Assembly (NCBI GenBank): GCA_018882645.1
Contig: VERM01000048.1
Span: 1 to 8,836 of the forward strand
DNA from: Ferruginibacter sp.
GTDB lineage: Bacteria > Bacteroidota > Bacteroidia > Chitinophagales > Chitinophagaceae
DNA: 8,836 bases
Direction: 5' to 3'
Numbering within the stretch: the stretch's first letter is position 1; each line of letters starts with the position of its first letter. Shown piece by piece: positions 1 through 5,390 of the stretch. The notes beneath the pieces were generated by a model. The model was not told the DNA's origin and made no database searches. It saw nothing but the letters and a program-made list of their open reading frames with translations. A program made the position numbers and the translations under genes.

Positions 1-147
1 ATGCGTATACAGTGCGTAACAACCTCCCAAAATAAATGCAATTAAAACAAATACCTGGCAGTACCATAAAAAACGTGAAGTCGATACCCAGTTGTGTCCG
101 AAATCCTTATGTGAGCTGTCGATTACTTCTTTGTATTCTTGTTCCAT
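1..147 (-). CDS. Hypothetical membrane protein, N-terminal part (cut by window edge)
   Basis: An open frame starts at an ATG (complement of 145-147) and runs 49 codons without a stop to base 1, so only the N-terminus is present. The first ~25 residues (starting MEQEYKEVIDSSHKDFGHNW) are polar. They are followed by a hydrophobic stretch, roughly residues 27-46 (FLWYCQVFVLIAFILGGCYA), that looks like a transmembrane helix, so the N-terminus may be cytoplasmic. It begins 46 bases after the stop of the glycosyltransferase on the same strand, so the two may be co-transcribed. I do not recognise a family and assign no function. That it is a real gene rests on the ATG, the amphipathic-then-hydrophobic pattern and the tight spacing. 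Confidence 0.55.
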   Translation of the reverse strand, partial: MEQEYKEVIDSSHKDFGHNWVSTSRFLWYCQVFVLIAFILGGCYALYTH

Positions 148-193
148 AACAGTTTTTTGTAGCGCAAAAATAAGCCCTTCCACTTAAAAAAAT

Positions 194-1219
194 TTATTTA
201 TTTCCTACAATTTCTCTGAAAGTTCTCCTTTTTTGAACAAAATAATCCCAAATCAAAAGTCCGTTGTACCAGCCACCCATCTCAACTTTTCTTCTGGGAA
301 AAACTGATTTTCTTTTCTTTGTAAATATCAGCCATCTGAAAAAAGCGAAATGGGCTTTGGCAATGGCCAACCAATAACTGAAGTTGCCAAAAAGTAATCC
401 TTTGTATGCAGCTATCATATCCAGAAAAAAACGAAAGGGAATCTTCCAGCAAGCTGAAAAAAAGGGCAGATTTTTTGCTAGCATGATATGGTTGTTTCTG
501 AAATTCAGATAGACTTTTTTATGATCTCCCCTTGGCAGCGTTCCACCACCTACATGATATACTACCGATAACGGTTGAACGAAAATTTTATACCCCGCTC
601 TCTGCATGCGCCAACACAAATCAATCTCTTCCTGATGGGCAAAAAAGTATTCATCCAACCCACCCAATTCATGATAAATGTCAGACCTAACAAAAAGTGC
701 TGCGCCAGAACCCCAGAAACATTGTTCAGCCTTATCATACTGTCCAAAATCCTTCTCACAAACATCAAAAACCCTACCCCTAGAAAAAGGATATCCAAAA
801 CGATCTATCCAACCGCCACAGGCTCCGGCATATTCAAAACTGTCTCTTTGGTCATAAGATAAAATCTTTGGCTGACAAGCGGCAATAGTCTTATCTGATT
901 CCATCAATGAGATAACGGATTCAATCCAACCTATACATACTTCCACATCACTGTTGAGGAGCACATAATAATCACTCTCAATTTGCCTGAGTGCTTCATT
1001 ATAGCCTTTTGCAAAACCTTCATTTGCTTCATTTTGAATGATCCTTACTTGTGGATAATGACATTTTAAAAAATCAATAGAGTCATCTGTAGAGGCATTA
1101 TCGGCAACAATGACTTCCTTGTTCGGATAACTGCTGGCAACGACAGACGAAAGAAACTTTTCCAAATGCTTTTTCCCATTCCAGTTGAGAATGACTATTG
1201 CTACAGATGGCAGACTCAT
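194..1219 (-). CDS. Family 2 glycosyltransferase (rhamnosyltransferase-like, GT-A fold)
   Basis: Predicted to transfer a sugar from a nucleotide-sugar donor to a growing cell-surface glycan at the inner face of the cytoplasmic membrane. With the start chosen here it has 341 residues, usual for this group. The GT-A N-terminus VAIVILNWNG (residues 6-15) is followed by the nucleotide-binding DNAST (40-44), the metal-binding DxD equivalent in LLNSDVE (88-94), GSGAALFVR (170-178) and the acceptor-side motif HQEEIDLCWR (195-204). The C-terminal third (about 251-300) is rich in aromatic and hydrophobic residues and may associate with the membrane. The frame extends upstream to an ATG at 1315, but those 32 extra residues are polar and not family-like, and a promoter box overlaps that ATG, so the start at 1219 is preferred; 1252 is an alternative. 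An AGGAG lies 19 bases upstream, too far for a standard ribosome-binding site. Donor and acceptor cannot be named. Confidence 0.9.
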   Translation of the reverse strand: MSLPSVAIVILNWNGKKHLEKFLSSVVASSYPNKEVIVADNASTDDSIDFLKCHYPQVRIIQNEANEGFAKGYNEALRQIESDYYVLLNSDVEVCIGWIESVISLMESDKTIAACQPKILSYDQRDSFEYAGACGGWIDRFGYPFSRGRVFDVCEKDFGQYDKAEQCFWGSGAALFVRSDIYHELGGLDEYFFAHQEEIDLCWRMQRAGYKIFVQPLSVVYHVGGGTLPRGDHKKVYLNFRNNHIMLAKNLPFFSACWKIPFRFFLDMIAAYKGLLFGNFSYWLAIAKAHFAFFRWLIFTKKRKSVFPRRKVEMGGWYNGLLIWDYFVQKRRTFREIVGNK

Positions 1220-1312
1220 TTCATTAAAATTTTCTCCTGATTTATGTCGCATAGGCTCATTTCGGCCATCTGACAGATGAATTGTGAATGTCTGCCGAAA
1301 AAACCAATTCCA

Positions 1313-1320
1313 CAAACTTA
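1313..1320 (-). promoter_or_regulatory. Predicted -7 promoter box for the glycosyltransferase
   Basis: Read on the minus strand this is TAAGTTTG, a full match to the Bacteroidota -7 consensus TAnnTTTG. An ATTG lies about 15 bases further upstream, slightly short of the usual 17-23 spacing to the -33 element, so the match is partial. Transcription from it would begin near 1305, leaving a leader of about 85 bases before the ATG at 1219. Confidence 0.35.
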
Positions 1321-1354
1321 CAATTTTTTAACCGCCAATTTGTTACTTTTACTT

Positions 1355-2503
1355 ATGTTTTCTAGTTTGGTGAATTGGCGAACAATCCTATCAGCTGTTG
1401 CAATAATTATTGTAACAGCGACCATTTTCTATTCAAACTACCTCTCCAGAAAAATTGCTGCCGATGAGAAAAAAAAAGTAAAAATCTGGGCTGAATCTTT
1501 AAAAACAAAAAGCATTACCAATGATGAATCTGCTCTAAATCTAACCAACCTGATTTCAAATGAAAATGATGATATTCCCATCGTTGAAACGGATGAAAAA
1601 GACAATCCTACAGGAAACTATCTGAATATTGAAGATGATCGTATGAAAACCGAGCCTGGATTTCTGAAAAAAAAAGTGGAGGAATTTAAAAAACAACATG
1701 AAAAAATTATCGTCGAAATCGTTCCTAACACCAGACTTTTTTATTACTTCGGCGATTCCACATTGCAGAAAGAGGTAAAATACTACCCTATTGTTCAGCT
1801 GGTTATCGTAGGACTTTTTATCATCATCACGCTCATTACCATCTCTACCAGAAATAAATCTACACAAAATCAGGTCTGGGCGGGAATGGCAAAAGAAACC
1901 GCTCATCAATTGGGCACGCCCATTTCTTCTTTAGAAGGATGGTTAGAGATTCTGAAAGAAATTCCTGAAAATGCAAAGATAACTCCTGAAATCAGCAAAG
2001 ACATAGAGCGTCTTAAACTTGTAAGTGATCGATTTGGGAAGATAGGCAGCAAGCCTCAACTCGAATCTGTAAACATCATTCATCAATTGGAGCAAATGAT
2101 TGGCTACATCAAAAAAAGATCAACAGATAAAATAAATTTCAGAATCAATCATTTTGAATCAACAGATTTGAAGATCATGATAAATGCGCCGCTGTTTGAC
2201 TGGGTGACAGAAAACTTATTTAAAAATGCTCTGGATGCTTTAGACGGGAATGGCACAATTACTACAAGCATTATCAATAATCCTGGCAATATCTTCATCG
2301 ACATAACGGATACGGGTAAAGGAATCAGCAAAAAAAACATGGGTAATGTTTTCAAGCCCGGATTCACAACCAAAAAAAGAGGATGGGGTCTGGGATTGTC
2401 GCTAAGCAAAAGAATCATTGAACACTATCATAAGGGGCAGTTATTCATAAAATCCAGTGAACCGGGCAAGGGCACCACATTCAGAATAGTGCTTAAAAAA
2501 TAG
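1355..2503 (+). CDS. Two-TM sensor histidine kinase
   Basis: Membrane sensor kinase of a two-component system, expected to autophosphorylate on a histidine and pass the phosphate to a response regulator. In the 382-residue product, TM1 lies at about residues 9-29. A polar, lysine-rich extracytoplasmic sensor region of about 115 residues follows, then TM2 at about 145-164. The H-box ETAHQLGTPISSL has its histidine near residue 184. The N-box TENLFKNALDAL (285-296), the G1 box DITDTGKGI (316-324) and the G2 box GWGLGLSL (343-350) form a complete HATPase domain. The residue after the phospho-histidine is Gln, not the usual Glu/Asp. The frame opens at an ATG at 1277, but the added 26 residues are not family-like; ATG 1355 puts TM1 near the N-terminus, and a GTG at 1370 is also possible. 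No response regulator is adjacent, so the partner and signal are unknown. A tRNA gene follows. Confidence 0.92.
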   Translation: MFSSLVNWRTILSAVAIIIVTATIFYSNYLSRKIAADEKKKVKIWAESLKTKSITNDESALNLTNLISNENDDIPIVETDEKDNPTGNYLNIEDDRMKTEPGFLKKKVEEFKKQHEKIIVEIVPNTRLFYYFGDSTLQKEVKYYPIVQLVIVGLFIIITLITISTRNKSTQNQVWAGMAKETAHQLGTPISSLEGWLEILKEIPENAKITPEISKDIERLKLVSDRFGKIGSKPQLESVNIIHQLEQMIGYIKKRSTDKINFRINHFESTDLKIMINAPLFDWVTENLFKNALDALDGNGTITTSIINNPGNIFIDITDTGKGISKKNMGNVFKPGFTTKKRGWGLGLSLSKRIIEHYHKGQLFIKSSEPGKGTTFRIVLKK

Positions 2504-2513
2504 TGGGCGCTTG

Positions 2514-2544
2514 TTGGAGATAAGGTTTACAAAGCCTAATTTTG
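2514..2544 (+). promoter_or_regulatory. Promoter of tRNA-Leu (Bacteroidota type)
   Basis: TTG at 2514-2516, a 20-base spacer, then TAATTTTG at 2537-2544 match the -33 TTG and -7 TAnnTTTG elements of the Bacteroidota primary sigma factor. Transcription would start near 2551, about 25 bases before the mature tRNA 5' end. It begins only 10 bases after the kinase stop codon, so the tRNA need not depend on kinase transcription. Confidence 0.65.
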
Positions 2545-2575
2545 TTCTCTCTTTTAGAATTTAAAGTTCTTTTAT

Positions 2576-2659
2576 GCGGCGATGGCGAAATTGGTAGACG
2601 CACTACTTTGAGGTGGTAGCGCCCGAAAGGGTGTGGGAGTTCGAATCTCCTTTGCCGCA
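2576..2659 (+). tRNA. tRNA-Leu (anticodon GAG)
   Basis: An 84-base cloverleaf. The acceptor arm GCGGCGA pairs with TTGCCGC (one G-U). The anticodon stem CTACT/GGTAG closes the loop TTGAGGT, with anticodon GAG reading CUC/CUU leucine codons. A long variable arm (GCGCCCGAAAGGGTGTG region), as expected for a class II tRNA, is followed by a T-arm with GTTCGAATC. The discriminator base is A at 2659. The next bases are CAA, so the 3' CCA is not encoded and must be added by the CCA enzyme. It has its own promoter upstream and a hairpin terminator three bases downstream. Confidence 0.96.
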
Positions 2660-2662
2660 CAA

Positions 2663-2690
2663 CAAAATCCCGCTTTCGCGGGATTTTGCA
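2663..2690 (+). terminator. Intrinsic terminator of tRNA-Leu, probably bidirectional
   Basis: A perfect 11-bp stem: CAAAATCCCGC (2663-2673), loop TTTC (2674-2677), GCGGGATTTTG (2678-2688). The TTTT falls inside the 3' arm, and because the arms are complementary an equivalent T-rich arm exists on the other strand. It can therefore end both the tRNA transcript and the convergent NamZ-like gene, whose stop lies about 65 bases away. Confidence 0.88.
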
Positions 2691-2754
2691 TTTAAGAGTT
2701 CAATTGCTCGACCATTTGTAAATACCTATACGTTGATTTAAGATTCAATGCCAT

Positions 2755-3903
2755 TCAGTACAAGAGATATTTGCTTATTCGATTTTCCCATTCCACATGC
2801 ACATCCAGCATGAAGCTATAATCGGATTTTATTTTCTCAAAACTATACTGTACCCCCAGTAATTTATCTAGATGTCCTGTCCCAGCAGGATTGGCGAATG
2901 TACGATACAGTCTTTCAGAAAATTTGTCAGGATGAAGTTTTGCAATTTGCTGTAAGAGATGAATGCCCATGCGGACAGGCCTGACGGATTTTGCATCTTT
3001 GATTTTGAATATTATTCCTTCACAGTATTCGTTCTCGTAGGGATTGGACACTGCCAAAAATCTGACAACATTACAATCGATGCCCTTAAAGAAAGAAGAA
3101 TCCAGCGAAGCCATAAGTTTGACTGTATTCAGCCAGGGTGCGCCGAATTGCATGAATGGATGTACAGTTCCTCTGCCTTCATTAATATTTACACCTTCGA
3201 ACAAACATGTTCCGGGATAGAGCAAAGTAGTCTCCAAAGTCTGCATCGCCGGAGATGTAGGAAGAAATGGATGCTGAAGTGTGCGGGCAGATCTGCTGTA
3301 ATCCCTTACCCGTATGATCTCCAGTAATAAATCAGGGAATTTTTCGCCCGCGAAATAATTCGCCAGTTCACCTAGTGTGCAGGCATGTACGACCGGAATA
3401 TTCCATCTTCCGATAAAAGAGCTGCACCTGATCTCATCAAGCCAAGGTCCTTCGGCATCTTCCAGCATTGTGCCTGTGGGATTGGGCCGGTCTAATATCA
3501 TTAAAGGTTTGCCGTATTTTTCGCAAGCTTCCATGACGCAGGTCATTGTCCACAAATAAGTATAATACCTGCACCCGATGTCTGGGATATCAAAAAGAAC
3601 ACCATCCACATCTTCCAGATCTGCTTTCTGGGGAAGCCATGAACCTCCTCCATATAGGCTGATAACCGGGAGGCATGTCAGCGGATCAATCCGATTATCT
3701 TGTTTGGTGCCATCGGCACCTTGAGCGTCGATTCCATGTTCCGGCGAAAATAATTTTGTTATGCTGATTCCGGCACGAATCAGAGCCAATCTCGAATATG
3801 TACCATTTTTCGTATATGCAGCATCGTTAGTTACCAGTGCCCATTTTTTATTTTGAAATGATATGGGGTCTTTTACAATCAGGTCGATTCCATTGGTATA
3901 CAT
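2755..3903 (-). CDS. NamZ-like exo-beta-N-acetylmuramidase (DUF1343, GH171 family)
   Basis: Members of this family remove N-acetylmuramic acid from the non-reducing ends of peptidoglycan fragments in cell-wall turnover and MurNAc recycling. With the start at ATG 3903 the product has 382 residues, near the usual catalytic size. Family motifs occur in order: KKWALVTND (19-27), LFSPEHGIDAQG (51-62), VLFDIPDIGCRYYTYLWT (102-119), LDRPNPTG (137-144), EGPWLD (151-156), a TLGELANYF stretch (176-184) and the YPGTCLFEGVNINEGRGT block (229-246). The SPEHG glutamate is a plausible catalytic residue. The frame also reaches an ATG at 3948, but the extra 15 residues do not resemble family N-termini. Neither start gives a recognisable signal peptide, unlike secreted homologues, so a cytoplasmic location is possible. 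It is transcribed towards tRNA-Leu and probably shares its terminator; upstream it meets the hipA relic. Confidence 0.9.
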   Translation of the reverse strand: MYTNGIDLIVKDPISFQNKKWALVTNDAAYTKNGTYSRLALIRAGISITKLFSPEHGIDAQGADGTKQDNRIDPLTCLPVISLYGGGSWLPQKADLEDVDGVLFDIPDIGCRYYTYLWTMTCVMEACEKYGKPLMILDRPNPTGTMLEDAEGPWLDEIRCSSFIGRWNIPVVHACTLGELANYFAGEKFPDLLLEIIRVRDYSRSARTLQHPFLPTSPAMQTLETTLLYPGTCLFEGVNINEGRGTVHPFMQFGAPWLNTVKLMASLDSSFFKGIDCNVVRFLAVSNPYENEYCEGIIFKIKDAKSVRPVRMGIHLLQQIAKLHPDKFSERLYRTFANPAGTGHLDKLLGVQYSFEKIKSDYSFMLDVHVEWENRISKYLLY

Positions 3904-3977
3904 GACAATATAAAGGTAGAAAAATATTCTCTCTTCCTTTAACACCATTTATCTGCTCTAAAAGCATCGGAAATCCT

Positions 3978-4147
3978 TTCAGGATTGAGTAAAAATTACT
4001 TTTTCAAAGCCAGCCAATTCACGTCATATTTAAAGCTGAAAGCCTTTTTCCTTTTGCCTGCTGAGCAGACAGCGCCCATATTTTTTGAGGTGCTGACATG
4101 CCAACCCAATCGGCATAAACGAGTATTTCAGTTTTACTGGTTGACAT
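3978..4147 (-). pseudogene. hipA relic: N-terminal fragment of HipA-type toxin kinase
   Basis: From an ATG at 4147 the frame reads MSTSKTEILVYADWVGMSAP, then QKIWALSAQQAKGK, the short N-terminal subdomain of HipA serine/threonine kinases (family pattern V-Y-x-D-W-V-G with L-S-A-Q). After 42 codons it hits TGA (4019-4021). Adding one base to the run of five A at 4045-4049 (minus-strand sense) restores KKAFSFKYDVNWLALKK. A TAA at 3996-3998 follows, and then FLLNPE, which still fits HipA (the usual form is FLLDPDL). Homology ends near 3978, so the whole kinase domain with its P-loop and catalytic Asp is gone. The ATG overlaps the stop of the upstream hipB-like relic by one base, the usual hipBA coupling. 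Non-functional as sequenced. Identification is by motif recognition, not a search. Confidence 0.78.
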
Positions 4148-4456
4148 TACTTTGTCTTTTTTTCTTTTACTATCAAATTCAAATCCTGTAACTTTCTTCC
4201 GTACACATCATCAGCAGCCAATTTCAAAAATCATCCTGCAGCCCTAATTCCCTGAGTGTATTAAAATAGGCGCTAATGGAAACACTTCCGCTCCCTTTCT
4301 CGATATGATAGAGTGTCGTTCTGTCTATCTCGGCTCTTTCGCTGACTTGTATGGTAGTCAGTGGGTCGTGATTTTCTTATGAATGGATAAAATGGCAAAC
4401 AATTCCTTAAGATATTGATTGAATTTTTGGTTGGATATTTTTGGAGCAAGCATCAT
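4147..4456 (-). pseudogene. hipB-like relic: XRE/HTH antitoxin gene with two frameshifts
   Basis: An ATG at 4454-4456 (minus strand), preceded by AGGA, opens MMLAPKISNQKFNQYLKELF, then AILSIHKK. Adding one base in the A4 run at 4372-4375 and one in the T5 run at 4226-4230 (minus-strand sense) gives a continuous 103-residue product. Its core is a Cro/C1-type helix-turn-helix: LTTIQVSERAEIDRTTL (about residues 33-49) followed by YHIEKGSGSVSIS, a conserved LRELGLQDDF segment and a basic C-terminus. Without the repairs the frames end at TGA in CACTGA and in TTTTGA. Size, fold and the 1-nt TAATG overlap with the hipA relic identify it as the antitoxin and autorepressor of a hipBA pair. The 310-base length is exactly 312 minus the two missing bases. 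An assembly or read error is a possible alternative for the frameshifts. Confidence 0.75.
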
Positions 4457-4776
4457 ATCCTGATAAATTATCTGTCAGTTGGGTTGCCATTAATATTGAG
4501 AAATTAAGAAGAGAATGTTATAAGGATAAGAAATTTCACTTAACTCATTCTTGCACATTCCCAATACATGTTCCTACTATTTGCATGTTAACTACTTCTA
4601 AAATAGGTGATGTAATATTGGATTGTCACAATGGCACCGGAACCAGTGGAGAAAGCGCCTTAATGTTTGGACGAAATTATATTGGTTATGAACTTAATCC
4701 TGAATATATAATGGGTACAGAAGTGAGATTGAAAAAATTCAACACCGGGAGAAATGAACTAATGCAAGCGGCGTAG
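4441..4776 (+). pseudogene. C-terminal fragment of a beta-class DNA (N4/N6) methyltransferase
   Basis: An open frame with no ATG near its 5' end (first candidate TTG 4441; stop TAG 4774-4776). It encodes the C-terminal end of an N4-cytosine/N6-adenine DNA methyltransferase: HSCTFPIHVPTICM (36-49), where relatives have H-P-A-x-F-P, then GDVILDCHNGTGTSG (56-70) as the SAM-binding motif I, then ALMFGRNYIGYELNPEYI (73-90). In beta-class enzymes the catalytic DPPY/NPPY motif IV and the target-recognition domain precede this region; they are absent, because upstream bases belong to the hipB relic on the other strand. Motif I reads DCHNGTGT rather than the usual DPFNGSGT. The 5' end of true homology probably lies a little inside the stated start. 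A hairpin terminator follows about 70 bases after the stop. It is almost certainly not an active enzyme. Confidence 0.75.
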
Positions 4777-4848
4777 AAAAATCAACTAAACCTCACTCTG
4801 TAAAAGATTGGACATATGGTATATTAAGATTTGAAAATATCCCATTAA

Positions 4849-4881
4849 CAAACCTCACAATAAATGTGGGGTTTGTTTTTT
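4849..4881 (+). terminator. Intrinsic terminator after the methyltransferase fragment
   Basis: Stem CAAACCTCACA (4849-4859) pairs with TGTGGGGTTTG (4865-4875) over 11 bp with one G-U, loop ATAAA, then six T (4876-4881). The T run is only on the plus strand, so it serves plus-strand transcription and presumably belonged to the intact methyltransferase gene. Confidence 0.82.
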
Positions 4882-4909
4882 ATGGATTAGATTCAATACC
4901 TCAACGCCC

Positions 4910-4945
4910 CATTTTGTTTTACATTTTGTTTTTCATTTTGTTTTA
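4910..4945. repeat. Three tandem copies of a 12-bp repeat near tRNA-Asp
   Basis: CATTTTGTTTTA (4910-4921), CATTTTGTTTTT (4922-4933) and CATTTTGTTTTA (4934-4945) lie head to tail, differing only in the last base, and are followed by CAC. They sit about 50 bases beyond the tRNA-Asp 3' end, next to its terminator and on the side of the decayed genes. Regular 12-bp spacing could be protein-binding sites, for instance arm-type integrase sites, or simply a slipped low-complexity tract. Confidence 0.8.
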
Positions 4946-4953
4946 CACTAAAT

Positions 4954-4980
4954 AAAAAACCCCTTGATTATCAGGGGGTT
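4954..4980 (-). terminator. Intrinsic terminator of tRNA-Asp
   Basis: Read on the minus strand: AACCCC, an 11-base loop region that can add TGA/TCA inner pairs after a mismatch, then GGGGTT running into six T (complement of 4954-4959). It begins 14 bases beyond the tRNA 3' end. Confidence 0.75.
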
Positions 4981-4993
4981 ATCTGTTTTTAAG

Positions 4994-5067
4994 CGGACCG
5001 GACGGGACTCGAACCCGCGACCTCTGCCGTGACAGGGCAGCATTCTAACCAACTGAACTACCGATCC
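4994..5067 (-). tRNA. tRNA-Asp (anticodon GTC)
   Basis: A 74-base cloverleaf on the minus strand. The acceptor GGATCGG pairs with CCGGTCC (one G-U), with the D-arm around AGTTCAGTTGGTTAGAAT. The anticodon stem CTGCC/GGCAG holds the loop CTGTCAC with anticodon GTC, and the T-arm is CGGGTTCGAGTCCCG. The discriminator is G, and CCA is not encoded (CTT follows). Its 3' end faces the decayed hipBA and methyltransferase fragments, the usual orientation for an element inserted at a tRNA. A TATTTTTG directly abuts the mature 5' end and is too close to act as its -7 box; I see no convincing promoter further upstream. Confidence 0.97.
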
Positions 5068-5390
5068 AAAAATATGTATGGTATCCTAACCAATCTGGAT
5101 TCACTTCATTGACGGAATCTCGAAAATATTACGCTCGTTTACACGCTTCATTTTCAAAGGCTGAAATACCGAACCAAATTTATTAAACGTCTATTAAAAT
5201 TTCTTCCCGCCTTGTGCAGAAGAAGATGGTTGCAAAAGCAATGATTATCAATAGGATATAGTATTGCTTTTCAAACGGATGGCAAAGATAACAATTTTTA
5301 TATTTTCAAAACAAATCTTTTATAAAGTATGGCTTATCAGTTAATTTTACAGCCCGTTTGAATTTGTTTAATTAAACTTAATTGATATCC
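5068..5390. other. Intergenic region between tRNA-Asp and accA, with an imperfect inverted repeat
   Basis: No coding frame can be supported here. The region must hold the divergent promoters of tRNA-Asp (minus) and accA (plus), but no clear TTG/TAnnTTTG pair is found; TATATTTTC at 5299-5307 is a partial -7 match without a partner. An inverted repeat is present: AAAAGCAAT (5234-5242) and ATTGCTTTT (5263-5271) are perfectly complementary around a 20-base loop, extended by TTG (5230-5232) and CAA (5272-5274) with one bulged base. It could be a regulator site or leader hairpin for accA. The last 60 bases are very AT-rich. Confidence 0.5.

Noticed and set aside
575..862. A 95-codon plus-strand open frame
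   Set aside because: It is entirely antisense to the conserved centre of the glycosyltransferase, with no recognisable protein features.
1556..1909. A 117-codon minus-strand open frame with FF-rich composition
   Set aside because: It is the antisense shadow of the Lys/Asn-rich sensor region and TM2 of the histidine kinase.
2959..3327. A 122-codon plus-strand open frame
   Set aside because: It is antisense to the well-conserved NamZ-like coding sequence and resembles no protein family.
3985..4191. A 68-codon plus-strand open frame rich in Phe and Leu
   Set aside because: It lies antisense to the hipA relic and its end of hipB, has no family-like features, and its composition follows from the complementary lysine-rich sequence.
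5061..5072. TATTTTTG (minus strand) at the 5' edge of tRNA-Asp as a -7 box
   Set aside because: It overlaps the first base of the mature tRNA, so it cannot lie upstream of the transcription start.
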